From Ashinkailepas kermadecensis (lineage: Eukaryota > Arthropoda > Thecostraca > Neolepadidae): a stretch of DNA of 64,000 nucleotides. The stretch spans positions 49,239 to 113,238 of the forward strand of contig JAOTOM010002666.1 of assembly GCA_034440615.1 (NCBI GenBank). The letters are read 5' to 3'. This document shows, in pieces, positions 1 through 12,664 of the stretch (position 1 is the first letter of the stretch; each line of letters begins with the position of its first letter). The translations under genes and the position numbers were made by a program. The notes under the pieces are model-generated. The model worked only from the letters and a program-made list of their open reading frames with translations, was not told where the DNA came from and did not search any database.

Positions 1-2030
1 TCTCTGATTACATTTACCCAAGGCGTTCCATTTTTGTGACTCTCGGTCGGAACCTTTAATCTCCGTGCAGCAGATGAAGTCATCGCCTCAAAGTCTCTTC
101 TAGTACGCTGGTTTGCCATTGGACCGGGAGTAGTTCATGCTGTCAGCGCGTCATTTTTCTGTTTGTATTTGAGCTATAGAGTGATAAACAAAAACTGTCC
201 ATTGATCATCGTTTGCTTTATCGTCTGATATATAGTTTTAATCCTATCAGCACTGCAGGGGGGGCACCTCCAGCCCCCTCCCCTATCAAAAAATATACTG
301 CCTCTCCTGAATTAAGCAAGTGAGGCCCTTGTGACTTTGGAACTTTTCTTCACAATAGTTAGGAAATAATTTAGCAATACAAGATTTTAAAATCGAACGA
401 TAACTTTGCCTCCAGTGGCCAAACCTTAAAACATCGTTCAGTCAGTGACTTAGGCATGATTCCCGGAGAAAAGTCTGAATATTGCGTGGCCTGACATGAC
501 CTGAGGTGACTTTTGACCAGAATCGGATAGACTATGATAACAAAACTCATATAAACCCCTCATCACTCATATCTAACTTTTTGCGGGGAAGTTAAACATT
601 TTCTATTTGTTGGACATTGACCTAATTTATTCCACACCGTGACTTTCAGACGTCACAGATCAAGGTCAACTCTTCCGGTCATGTAAATAACATATATGAG
701 CATGTGTTACCCAGTTTCGTCAAAATGAATTGATGAGTTTGGAAGTTGCATGGGGCCTGGAGCAGCCCCCCCCCACCCACCCAAGTTGAGATGACCCAAA
801 AAAACCAATGCATATAGGCTTAATAAATCTGCTCCTGCACAGTTAATTGCAAAAGTATCACTATCACTTTTAACGCGCCGTAAAAAGTCGGCTCCTTCAT
901 CCAGTTTTACTGTATATTACACAAATGTCAACACAACCGCGCAACTCGGCACGGTGCTCTTGGTCGCCCAGGAGTCAGGACACCACAGCACATGGTGCCG
1001 ACAAATGGCTACCAACTCATTTAACTTTTTTTTTACACAGACGCACAACACGGCGCAGCGTCCTCGATCACTCAGTACAGCATTCAGAGCAGCATGGCTT
1101 CGACGAACGGCTACACGTTCATGCAGCTTTCTGTGGTGTGACCAAAATTTTTCATGTGCCATTCCACGACCTTGTAACAAAGTTAGATATAACTATACCG
1201 TTCGGCACTCATCGTTCGAGAATACGCCGTTATATAACGTCGGGTGTCGCGTGAATCATGCCACCACTGTCGACGGCCGGCTGGACGCATCTTAATGCAT
1301 GTTATGACTTACAACCGATACCTGAGCCACCGACAACGACTTTGCATCCGACTAGACAGCTTCGAAATGCCACTGTAGACTGCAGGCAGGAAATGCTTAT
1401 CAAATGTTATGGGTTATGTTTGCGATCCGAGCCGAACAGACGACTCTGATCTGAGCCGACATGGGATGTTTCTGATATCTGAGATAGAGACAGCGCGCCC
1501 GCTTGGTGTAGAGTTCACAGGGTTCTAGCTGGCCCGACGGCCTGGTGCGACGCAGTAGTGACGTATTGCGGGTTGATCACGTGGTACGGGCGTTGCCTGT
1601 GGTTACTTAGCGAACGGAGCCGGGAGGGCTCAGGAGGGAACAGCCGTCGAGACGCGCGGTTGTGTGTTGGAGCTCGGTGGGGCAGGGTGGCCGATGGCTG
1701 GCCAGCCCTGTCCCACACCTTCGGTACTAAGGTACGTCTGGACTCTGCCTGAGAGTCGCTGTGTCTGTTGAGATGTAGAGAGAAGGTGAAGCTGTTACTC
1801 TGTCTATCGAGATGCAGCTACATTGTTAACACATTTATCACGCTGCGCCATTAACGTCTCAAGCATCATGGTCGCTGATTGTTTGACTAATAGCCCAATA
1901 TAGAAGTGCTGGCTTTGGAGGTGCGTGTCAAGATGTGAGATCAGAGCACGGAGATGAAGGCTTAGATCTGTTGAATTTATACCCGGGGTCTTAATATCGT
2001 CCAACGCTGAGGTCAAACCCTAAGACTAAT
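1..2030. other. Non-coding repetitive DNA, no gene recognised
   Basis: No ORF here resembles a known family. Two G/C-rich blocks at about 257-290 and 750-782 are imperfect inverted copies (a G7-8 run followed by CTCCAG and C4). Between them lie AGGTCA-type words (about 490-530 and 625-665), so roughly 255-785 may be a small non-autonomous DNA element like the one at 6.1-7.0 kb. The ORFs at 917-1295 are short, overlap each other on both strands and have no recognisable domain. The rest is unassigned. Confidence 0.5.
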
Positions 2031-2262
2031 CCACGAGCCAAAAATGAAGGTTTACCCCATAAGTGAGGGGGAGAAAAACCTTCACTACAACCTGAGCCAA
2101 GTCTTCAAACTGTCCCCCATCCTGGGTCCGGTCAATCAGGTCCTGTAACAGCTTGATCCCTCGTTCGGCGTCGTTGTTCACCACCGCCAGCTGTCGCACG
2201 CACTCGGAGACTTTCCTGTAGCCAGTGTCACTGTTCCGCTGGCTTGCCGGCTTCAGCAGTCA
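2030..2262 (-). pseudogene. Broken exon of a repetitive arthropod ORF family
   Basis: The minus strand, read from about 2262 down to a stop near 2030, gives an open segment of about 75 residues beginning just after an in-frame stop. It contains the words YRKVSECVRQLAVVNNDAER and LLQDLIDRTQDGGQFEDLAQ. From memory, this resembles a domain found in many copies in arthropod genomes (pattern VND-AERG--L--D, then a LLQVV-like end); its function is unknown to me. A possible splice donor (CAG followed by GTTGTA) lies after LAQ, so the conserved part may be the end of an exon. No start codon and no neighbouring exon are seen. It is most likely a fragment of a dispersed repeat or a dead gene copy. It is too short for an ORF search that requires a start codon. 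Confidence 0.45.
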
Positions 2263-3555
2263 TTCGGCGTTGTCATGAAGTCATGAAGGCGATATCTTCA
2301 TTGAACAGAGCGAACACGACAACCGCGGAGTCCAAGTCCACAACGAAGAGTCCGTAATGAAGAGTCCGTAACGCCGTAAGCTCGCCATTGAATTACCCGG
2401 AAGTTAATGGGCGGCGCCATATTGGCAGAGCAGAGCTGCTCTATCAATCTCTCCTGACTCTCATGAGCTCTCCCGGCCACAGCGGTAGAACAGCTCCGTC
2501 CCACTCTTGTGGCTCCATCGCACACTGAAATCAAGCTTCACGTAACATTTCACTGAAACTTCACATGCGAACTCCATACACAGGCTATTCAACGACAGAC
2601 CGAAACTTCGTCGTATATTTCAATACGAATTGAATGAGGGATTCCACTGGGAACACTGCAAATGTGCAGCAGCGTAACACCGGGGTAACTGTCTCGCCTG
2701 GCAGGGTCCACTGAGAAGAGAATTAGGTCATACACAGAAGTTATATGTCATCCATCGATGACAAAGCATCGCACACCGGCATGTGCAAAAGTGTTATCAG
2801 AAGCCAGACTGCTTGGCAGTAGGATCGGTTTCGTCGAAGTGCGTCGAAGTTCGTTCAGCCGAGGAATGTGCAATGCCAATTTCACTCGCTGTGGTACTAA
2901 TTTGCGCTGGATTGGCAATCTTCTCGAGATTGCTGCGCCTGATTGCGTCATTCTCCCACGCTTTGCTCCACTAATGCTGGCTGCCAGCCTTGCCTTTCGT
3001 CGTCCGCAATATTCCGCCACCTTACACGGATAGGAGGACGTAATTATGCTCAATTGACACATCTGGGAGACTTCTGTGCGAAGGCGACGGCAAAGGGATG
3101 AGGGACAGCGATGCCTGGTCGTGTCCACCTTCGGTGATAGTGGCAGTGGCGGCGCCACCACGTCTTTCCACGGAGGGGCAGCCTCCAAGGAGGTTTCCTG
3201 GACTTAGGGGCTTCCGCGAACATCATCAAATTAGTGAGTCTGATGGTTGATTCCATTCATTGCTCATTCCGTGGCATGTCTACTCCTGAAATATATATCC
3301 CCATCTTGAGTGGCATACATTCTTCAAACAGGTTTTGCAACGTCGGCATTTGTATTCTACCTAAGATCGTGAGGAAAGTGGCATAGTGCGGTGCACAGGC
3401 ACACTACGACAGGAGGGTCGTCAGTTTAAAACAAAATTAATCCGAGTTCTTGCTGGGGTGGCTTTATGAAACAGGGTTCTATTGTTAAGCAGAGCTTCTT
3501 GGTGAACCCTGGCCCCACCAACTGATGCATGGATTCCAGTTCAGAATTTTGACCA
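2263..3555. other. Intergenic, no recognisable gene
   Basis: The two longest ORFs (2748-3188 minus, 146 codons; 2758-3033 plus) overlap on opposite strands and show no domain or motif I recognise. I treat both as chance ORFs in a moderately GC-rich stretch. Confidence 0.4.
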
Positions 3556-3754
3556 AAAGTTTAACGTGCCGTCAATGCACCGATACGGCCGCCCGGTAGC
3601 TCGTCCCCGGCCTTATTGGGCCAGCTGCCAACTTACCCTCCCAGCCGGGGGCTGGCTAAATGCGAGCGCGCGAAGCGACTCGAACCCAGTGTCGCCAGGA
3701 CAGGGGAGACCAGAGCAGACCAGCGCTCTAACCAACTGCGCTACCGGGGCGGCC
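3556..3754 (-). mobile_element. tRNA-derived SINE
   Basis: Read on the minus strand, the unit starts at about 3754 with a tRNA-like head. An A-box-like segment (TAGCGCAGTTGGTTAGAGCG) lies at 3724-3743 and a B box (GGGTTCGAGTC) at 3677-3687. These internal promoter boxes are typical of RNA polymerase III transcription. The region between them is longer than in a real tRNA (about 36 bases) and there is no matching acceptor stem. A tRNA-unrelated body of about 120 bases follows and ends in ACGTTAAAC, a SINE-like tail. A functional tRNA is therefore unlikely. Confidence 0.65.
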
Positions 3755-3764
3755 TAGTGGGGGT

Positions 3765-4745
3765 TAGCTGCCAACTCCACTCGCCCCTTAGCATTTCCGT
3801 GTCGCCTCATTTGCTGTGCCGGCTTGAAGGCGTCTTCTCATTTGAAATGATTCTCATTTGAAATAGTCCTTGTCTTGGGGCCTCATCTCTCATCTTTCTC
3901 TTGCTAATGAAGGTCCTCGTTTGCGGTCTTAGGGGCCTTGTCTCATCCGAGGTCCTCCGTACCATTTTCGGGGCCTCCTTTTGCGCCCTGGGTCTTCGTC
4001 AAAATTAAGAGCCTCCAGACTGTAATAGCGTTATCGTCGTCGGCGTTCATTCCTTGGTGAACTCCTCTTGCATCTCGGAAACCCTTGTGTTTTCTGATGC
4101 TGGAACACACCTTTTCAATTTAGGAAAATCCTTTTGAAAAAGAGTCTAGGATGTCACTTACCTGGACCTCATTTTCAGAGTCTTGAGTCATAGGCACGCC
4201 TCTCATTTCCTGCGACCTCTTTACCCGCCTTGGTGACCTCCTTTTGCACCTTGTAAGCCTATTGTAAGATCTTAAAGACTCCTATCACTTCCTGAGGCCA
4301 TCTCTGACATCTTGGTGGCTCTTTTGTAAAACTATGGATCGTTCGAACGTTAAGGGCCTCGTCTCGTTTTATGTTCCTCCTTCTCTTTTTGGGGGCCTCC
4401 CTCACGTTCTGAAGACCTCTCCCTGGGTCTGAAGCCTCTTCGTTCATATTAGGGGCCTCCTATAATACCACCTTAGGGTCTTGTACTTCCTGGGATCTCC
4501 CAATCCGTCCTGAGACCTCCCATTATATCCCCGGGTCTTCTGTTTTATATTTGCGGTTTTATGTACCATCGTAGGGGCCTCTTGTCATTTCCTGGTGGCC
4601 TCAACCCATCCCATGTTTGGAGATCTTCCTTCATATTAGGGGCCTCCGGTACCGGCTTACGGATCACGGATCACGCCTCATTTCCCACAACCTTCCTACC
4701 CGTTTTGGGGCCTCCTATTGCATTCTGTGGACCTCCTCAATGGAA
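3765..4745. repeat. Degenerate ~30-bp tandem array (GGGGCCTCC type)
   Basis: The word GGGCCTCC, or a close variant such as GACCTCC, recurs about every 28-32 bases, followed by a pyrimidine stretch (CTCNTTTC, CTTNCC) and TTTTGGG or TCTTAGG. The copies are strongly diverged. The same type of array recurs at 53.66-54.59 kb, and single words occur near 50.12-50.17 kb. ORFs overlapping this stretch (for example 4259-4447, 4561-4776) are by-products of the array and not genes. Confidence 0.7.
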
Positions 4746-6084
4746 GCTGCTTCCCCATACGCACACTTTCCTTTAATACTCCGAATAAACGATATGTCAT
4801 AGTAGCAGGGACGAAATTTTGCTAACTTCAAACTGATTTGAAGCGGGGAGATACTTCCTACTTTACTTCTTAAATTATGACCAACTTTTCGAAACAAGTT
4901 GGATCGCGGCCCCGCTATCTATTACATTTACTTTAATGTTGATTCTGACTTCAAGTCAATTGTCATTTCGCAAGTTCAGGTGGCATTTGAACTGTTTAGT
5001 ATGACCGGTGGTTTGACAAGTGAGGTGCAACACGTTTGTTTATATAGCAAAACTTCGAGTAGTGACGGCAGCTAATTATGCATATCTACACATGTGGAGA
5101 CAATATTATAAGGTACATCATATTTTCTTATGAAAAAATAGTTCACATCTTAGCGAGGCTGACGATGAGAGAGGCTGACCCAAGAGCAGGGGAGACGCTA
5201 CAGCTTTTTTCCAGTGGTGTACTACGGAGTGCATCCAACAAGTGCCACCCACGCGAGCCAAACAGTTGGCTAATGCTCCTGGAGTCTTTCGGTACATGGT
5301 TCAGACTACACCCAAAATGTGGAATTGTATTGGATTCCTACGTCAACGAATACGCTGTCATCAACCACAAAAGAATGTCTCTTGTGAATCGGTAAAAACA
5401 ACGATGACAAAGCTGTCATGGGCATCGGAATGGCAATGAGCTCTCTGAGTATCTACGACACGAAATGCCAATTTTTACAGCTGAGGAAGTAGTATTCTGG
5501 CCGCTGCACGTTGAGATGTTCTGCGGCTTGGCCTGAAGTAATTTGAGGTGTCGAAATTTGATATAGTTTGATGTTGATTGTCCCTCATATTCAGAAACGT
5601 ACGGGTTATTTTTAATTCACCAATTACTTTTAAGTCATATTCAGCTATCTCTATCAAAATGGTCCTTGAATGTGGGCCAACTAAATACGTCCCATGAATG
5701 CCTGTTTATACGCACGACCATGGCATGAGCTTCGAGATCTCTATAGTTCGTTGTAAGAAACGTACATCAGATTTGTGTGGGTGTATGAATATATTGTTCA
5801 TTTAAGAAATATCCCCAACGCGGTTTCATTGCATTAAAAATTCATATTTTGTTTCCATTTTCAATGGACTGGATGTATTTCAATCGATATCGATGATGTG
5901 ACTGGATGTGACAAGAGCAGGGGTGTAACTTTGGATACGTTGGTATGGAGAACCCGAAACAAAAAACCAGTATAGAATTCCATGCCAATGCTGGAGTACC
6001 ACTTACCTGAGATATTTCCATTGCTCAAAGCTTTTTAAACAAATCTTCAACGTTGACACGCGTCCTGGAGGACCTCTGAAAATT
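4746..6084. other. AT-rich intergenic DNA
   Basis: No gene, RNA or clear repeat was recognised. The 105-codon plus-strand ORF at 5078-5395 has no domain signature, signal peptide or membrane segment. I see nothing else to report. Confidence 0.4.
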
Positions 6085-7029
6085 ACGCGCACTGGAGGGG
6101 AGGGGGGCGGATTCCGCCCCCATAAGATCTCGGCTCCTATTAATGCTGGAGTAACGAAAATTGCAGGGTGGAATGGTATGGTAGTTAACTCTATTGTATG
6201 CAAAGTTCATGACCTTTGGTCAATATCTTCAAGGTCAAATGAGGTCACATATGTCAAAATGTTCTTGTTTTGCGTGGCTTGGCTTGTCATTGTTATGGAT
6301 CGCTGTGATTGTGTTTAAGTGCTCCAAAATTGGCATCAATGATATTTTGGACATTACTAATGATGCAATGCAGATGCTAGACCCGGCATTTCACCTCAGG
6401 TCACCTATATAGCAGCACTTTATCAGGTCAGTTACCTGCTCCAGTTACCGGAACCGGGCCGCCCGCCAGACTGCTCCGTCGGGCAGCTCGGCGCAATCGG
6501 CTTCGCGAAGAAAGGAGTGAAGTACATGAATAAAGTATGGAAACGCTTAGGTACACAATGACAAACAGTAGTTTTCAGGATGTGTAGGGAGTAACATGCA
6601 AAGCGACTTCAATCGCATGACAGTCATTTGCATTTATAACAACATTCCAGTTGACCAAGTTTGGTTCCATTAACCTGTCATGAACTTTACCTGACTTGAC
6701 CTCGGTGACCTAATATGACCTCGAACCTATACAGCATAACAATACACATGAAGCAAGTCGCTAGTGTTGCCAAGAACACTTCCCTTCTGCCATTATACGG
6801 GAAGCGCATCAGCCGATTTTTGTGGTCTGGCGCTACGAAATGTTTTGAAGTTAACGGCCCGTAACTCGAAAATGTTTCAGCCAATTACCATTTTTCTTAC
6901 TTTAAACGACGTGCCGGACATTTCTAAGCAGGTACGCATAAAAATGGCGAATATCGACCGGTAAAATCTTAAGTTATGTACGAAAAACCGGAGGGGTGGG
7001 CGGATTTCGCACCCCCCTCCAGTGCGCGT
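6085..7029. mobile_element. Putative non-autonomous TIR element (~0.95 kb)
   Basis: The left end carries ACGCGCACTGGAGGGG (6085-6100), followed by a G-run and GGATTCCGCCCC. The right end, read in reverse from 7029, gives the same ACGCGCACTGGAGGGG, followed by a G-run and AAATCCGCCC. The arms are imperfect beyond the first 16 bases. No transposase is encoded. The interior holds clustered TGACCT words (about 6685-6726). I could not define a target duplication, so the exact ends are uncertain. Confidence 0.5.
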
Positions 7030-7581
7030 GTTAAGCGCTGCATCCTGACAGGCTATGTTGGTACGGCTTTAACACATATTCATGCTTCTTGCTGGTCATT
7101 TATTCAGTACTTCTAATGGTTCAAAGGGAATTATTGTCCGGGCGCATAGCACGCTTTGCTGGGCATAACCACTAAAATTCATTAAAAGTGATCTTGTCGA
7201 CCCTTCCTTGGTGGAACGCCGTTCTGGAGAACATACTAATGGCATGCTTTATGAAACGTGGGGACGACCGTGAAAAATATGCTGACAATAAAGAATTGTC
7301 GGTAAATTTGTCTTAAAGGTGTTTTTTGATTTTCGGAATTTTTCTTCAGAATACCATGATTATGAAGGTGACTAAGATGATGGGACCACTTATTTTCTGT
7401 GGAAATGAAATGTTAAAAAATTGTGAGATGTATTTGACAAATTTTCCCGCCAAAAAAAAACCTAAACTAACCTAACCTAACCAAACCCATTGATTTGCTT
7501 TATGGAGGCAAATGCATTAAATAACTTTTCTTGTTACCACCTTCAAGCACAATAATACTGAAAGGCTTCCCCAAAAAAATT

Positions 7582-7881
<300 letters not shown>

Positions 7882-7884
<3 letters not shown>

Positions 7885-7912
7885 CAACCTTTTGGCCCAA
7901 AAAAGGTTGCCC
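7882..7912. repeat. Short perfect hairpin at microsatellite edge
   Basis: Twelve-base arms GGGCAACCTTTT and AAAAGGTTGCCC are separated by 7 bases, directly next to the (AG)n tract. It could be the scar or end of a small element; no function can be assigned. Confidence 0.6.
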
Positions 7913-9254
7913 AATTTTTGCACCAGGTCGTACAAACTATCTGAAACAACGCCTTTAATTCAACAGAGGCATTACCTGGCCCGAGGATGCGCCTGACTTC
8001 GAAGAGAGCGCCGGCTGGCCCAGAAGGGCGCCTACGTGCTCAAAGCACTGAACTGCCCAGCAAGCGCCTTTCTTGTCGGGAGAGGGGCATATGAAACCAA
8101 TAGAGTTCGGCATATTACGAAAAGAGGTGCCCGAATGGCCCAGGAGGGTTCCTACATTCCCAATGATATTATATTACAACAAATCAACATTATAGCAAAT
8201 CACAACTGTTCAGAAAAGCACTCGTGCTGGTGAGATAGATGCCTGGCGGTCACGGACGGGTATCTTTGACTTCCATATTCTTTTTTATTCTATATATTTT
8301 AGCTGGGTGGAAAAACTCGACCGTTTGGGCGACCGGCTGGTTCGACTAGGACACTTGCCCACCCAGCTACCATGATACCCGAGGTCTTGCTCCCCCTTGG
8401 CGATGGTGGAGTTCATGTCCTGGGCTAACAGGGCGCCCATTGCCGAAGGCGCCATGTTGTCCAGGTCATGGAGATCGATGACGCGCCGAAGGCCAGTTTA
8501 TTGCCCTGTGGTGAGCGAAGCGCCCTTCCTGTGAAGGTTGGAGTTCCTCTCGAGATCGACGCTCCTGTGGTTCACTCGCTCGGCGCCCTTTGATCTGATC
8601 TGACACACCTCCCATGCGGGACCAGCGCCGTTCGTTTTCTTTAGGATCGCTTACTGAATTTTGCATTATGCCATTTTATTGATCATTGAATCGATCTGTA
8701 TAAAAAAGCTGGTGTCAGTATTGCGTCGAAGGACGAAGAGGAAAGGAAAGAGAGATGAGGTCATCTCAGCCATTGTCTCTCCTATACGGAAAGGACGGAA
8801 CTCAGGACACCTATTGGTCCCGGACACCATCCGTGAGTGGCAGCAGGAGGCTGATGCATCCAAAAGTATGTTTAAGGTCAATCTAGAGCAAGCTAGCCGA
8901 GCAGTAAGCTAGAGCAAACGCATGAAGCAGTGTAGGACGCATGACTTCCCCAGGCCATGCCATGCGCTGCTCTATAAATTTTAGTTGTTCAATCGATGTG
9001 CGGCTTGATGAGGTGTGTGTACCTTTGTGATGCACATTATTGGCAATTTCACTAGAAAGAATGAATCTAACAACCGACAAGTTGATATGAGAAAACAGAA
9101 ACCATATGAGAAAAGAGAGCTAGAAAAACGCTGAAAGATCAGAGGAAAAGAAGAATATAAGTGGAGGTACTGAGTAGTCATCAGTGAAAATGATCTTTAA
9201 CCCTTTTTCAAAGCATGCCTTTGAAGGGAGAATAGCTGCAATTGTGTGTATACG
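7913..9254. other. Intergenic, GGCGCC-rich patches
   Basis: No gene recognised. Words of the type GGCGCC/GCGCC recur irregularly at 7985-8070 and 8430-8600, suggesting a decayed short repeat. ORFs at 8466-8912 overlap on both strands and have no domain. Confidence 0.35.
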
Positions 9255-10190
9255 TTAAGCTATAATATCATTCCATGATACAGGTCCTGAACAAAAATAG
9301 CGAATTCCATACATTTTGTAATCCTGTAGTTAGGTATCAAAGTTCCCGTGATTGACCTATGAATTTGCTGAAAGTATGGTGTGTGTCTAGAGTAAAGACT
9401 TGCTTCGTAGAATCTAAATTTATTCATGAGTGGAGGGGGTACACGTTCAAAAATGTGGTCGTGCAGAATCAACCATATTATATATTTTATTAGATCTGGG
9501 AGCTTCAGAAGTTTGAGGTTCATAAAAAGTGGAGTTGTATGGGTCAATGGGATAACTTCTGCTATTAAACGATTGCCAATTTTGAATAGTAACAAGAGCT
9601 GCTAGGATATACTAATTAGTTGTACCCCATATAGCAGAGCAGTATGTTAGATATGACAGTATAAGAGAGTTGCATAGAAGCATTAATAGTTTTGTATTGA
9701 GCATATATTTAGATCGGTAAAGCAACCCAAAGCTTCCTACTGCAAATTACTGATATTATATCGATGTCAGACTTGAATGTGATATCCTCCTCAATCACAA
9801 CTCCAATATAGGTTGCTGTTTTCTATCGTTTTAATCAAGTACTGCCAGCACATATAGTAAGCTTATTGTCTGCGTTTCGGAGTGAATATATTTGGTAGAA
9901 TGTTGTATATATGGATAATGATAGACGATTTCCATGAAGCCAGTTGGTAGCATTGGGAAATGAGCCATTTATTTTGTGTTCCATATCAATGTGCGTCTCT
10001 GCAGAGTATAATAGAGCGCCATCATCAGCAAATACGATAATTTTCTATTTTTTCAAAACAGACTCTGGGTATGAAGTTAATATATAGAAGAAACAACAGC
10101 AGGCCTAGTGTCGAGCCCTGGGGAACCTCACATGCAATGTTTTTGGTGCCCGTGGTAATATCTTTATATTTCAGTTTGTGTTCTGCCTTT
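9255..10190 (-). pseudogene. Dead LINE reverse transcriptase (CR1/Jockey-like)
   Basis: The minus strand reads as a decayed non-LTR reverse transcriptase. In order from 10,130 downward there are the RT motif EVPQGSTLGLLLFLLYI (about 10,075-10,128), the catalytic box FADDGALLYS (about 10,000-10,036), and a thumb-like segment LILSYLTYCSAIWG (about 9,620-9,680). After these comes a C-terminal segment of about 110 codons (9260-9595) of the kind that ends CR1/Jockey/Rex-type elements. Stops and frame changes separate the parts, so no protein could be made. Endonuclease and N-terminal RT are not seen, as expected of a 5'-truncated copy. The clade call is tentative. Confidence 0.75.
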
Positions 10191-12660
10191 TAAGTTTTTA
10201 AGTTTTAATTATTTTTAAGGAAAAATATTCGTTGCATTTCCTTTGATTCCATACTTCGAATGTTTTTCAGTGTTTTTCCAGGAATCCAAATTGGTTTTTA
10301 TACAGTATGTGGTGTGTTTACGGAAAACTTCATAGTTCTTCATACATATTAGTCTACTACATTTGACAGCACAGGAAGTATTCAAATTGGTCGGTAGTCT
10401 GAAACGGGTGAACGAGCCTGATTTATATATGGGTGTAATGAGGGCTTTATATTAAATCCTTAGTATTAAATGATTCTGGAAATACATTTTCAGTTAGACA
10501 TCCGTTATTAAGTGCGTTAAGTGTAACAGTATGACGAGTAATATAAGTTTGAGTAGTTTAGTATTTGATACCATCGATACCAGCACCTCCATCTCTTTGT
10601 TCAGCTGCAAATTTCCTGATGGTATGTATGGTATGGTTGATGATGACGCTGATGTGGAGACTGTGCTAAAAGTCATCACCTCTGGCACCATTATGTCATG
10701 CATATATCTTAGCGGGTTAGCATCACTGGGACCTAGTAAGTAGTTTAAGCTTTACCCTACATGGCTAAGGTATGGATTAAATTAATTTGCAATGAGGCTT
10801 GCAACACCGAATTATAAATTTCCAATTCATCAGACAGTTTTTATTTTAAAAAAATTTGTTTACATATCACTTCTAGCAAATTTGTCCATTGGAGCCTGGG
10901 ATCATTGAAGTGTTTGATAAACTGGTATTCAAATATTTATTTTCCGAGTGCCGAATGGTACACTATAGGTTATATTTGATTCGTCCAAATAATTTAAGAT
11001 ACATTGTAGATAATCCGCCCTCCCCTGCAACTACTCCCCGGCTTGAAGTGAGCCAGCAGCTGAAAAGATCGTGTTGCACTGGAGCCCGGAAGCACTGGAA
11101 TTGCATCAGCAGGCTGAGCATCTGCGGTAAGAGAAGCGCGCATTTGATACCTGCAGTATACGTCAATTTTCCTTGACAAGCTAAGTAAGTCGTTAACGTG
11201 CACCTACCTGCTGAGGAAACGTGTGACGATCGTGCGCGGACCCATGAAGAAACAGTGGTCAGAGGCACGCATGACGGGGTCGATAAGTATTTCTCAAGCG
11301 GAACGAAGAATGGCTAGGCGCAGGACTAGTTGCCTGCCTAGTTCTGTGCCCCGTACGCTAAGCACTGGACGTTCGCCGCTGACATTTCCAGCCAAGGCGC
11401 ACCGGGCCAAGCTCCTCGCCACTGGAAACCTTCGACGTGAGCACAGCAGCCCGGAGGAAGTGCTCAGTGCTGCTTCCACGATTCGTCCAAACCTGTCAGT
11501 TATTTGGGTTTAAAGGGCGCATCGACTGTTCGTCCACACCGGGGAGGAGAGGGACGCAACTGAAGCCCGGCGGCAGACCAGCGATGACCCGGAACCGTGG
11601 AGACGGGTAGGGAGCTGGGGTGAGGGCGTCGGACACGACCAGGCCCGCGCGAGGTTGGCAGCTCATTTGGGTGCACGGCCGGGCCGAGCCTAATCACGCC
11701 TATGGTGGAGTCGACCAAAGTTGCTGAACGCGGCAATCCAGTGCCCCAACATCCGGAGGGCAGTGACGCGGACGAGTACGAGCTCTGTTTGTGGAAATGA
11801 GGCCGGTCGCGCGGTGCAAGGGTCGTCGTGTTCCACGTCTGGACAGAGTTAAAATGTCGGATGGAGAAGTTTGAGAAAGGTTGCGTCCTAAATCGTCACA
11901 ATACATTCGGGCCTCGGTTCGTGGAGGCCGAGGAGAGGTCAATATCGAACCAGCTGTGTCTGGTCAGGTGTGTCGCAGTCCCAGCAGATGGACGGTCCGC
12001 GCGACACATCAGGCGCTGGTACGTCTTCGGGCATCAGTGGCGCGGGGGGTCGCTACAGCGGCGAGCGGCGCAGGTCTGGAAGGCTGGTGCAGCAGGATTA
12101 CGCCCGTCACTGGACACTAGAGGTGGCAAATACCACACATTTTGGGACCGAAGACCAGTACCGGCCGGTCTGATGAGCCAGTTGAGGCCCGGTCAAATAA
12201 ACTGAAGCCCGTTGAAAAGACCAGTTATCTAAACACACTTATTTTGTGCACGTAAGGTAGTATCATTGCAGTTTTGTTTAATTAAGGTCATATAGGCAGG
12301 TCACATCACTTTGGAAATCCTTGTTCACTCCCAGAACACTCCCTTGTTCATTCCTTGTTCATTCCCATCCTTGTTCACTCCCACTTGTTCGAAGAAAGTG
12401 GAATGAAAATAAACCTCTCATCAAGACTTGTTCACGTGAAAGGCATTGATGACAACAGCATAATCGTTGCATTAAAAAAAAATCTTAAAACACACCGGTT
12501 GATGCCGATTACTTACCGTCATCAACCAAGGAAGCAGCACAATTGAGACAATTGAGACCACGCAGCTGCCAAGCTTTGAATCATTCAGTATTTGATCGTG
12601 TGCAAAATGTTTCATCAAGCATTTAATTAGCACACCATTCCACTGCCAGATTCTGATAAT
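10191..12660. other. Intergenic, GC-rich in the centre
   Basis: About 11,030-12,120 is GC- and CpG-rich and carries many mutually overlapping ORFs (for example 11,223-11,513 plus, 11,828-12,205 plus), none with a recognisable domain. It could be a CpG island or part of a repeat. Nothing else is supported. Confidence 0.35.
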
Positions 12661-12664
12661 CAAA

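Noticed and set aside
12148..12200. CTGATGAG word as a hammerhead ribozyme
   Set aside because: No GAAA strand or pairing stems follow at the required distance.
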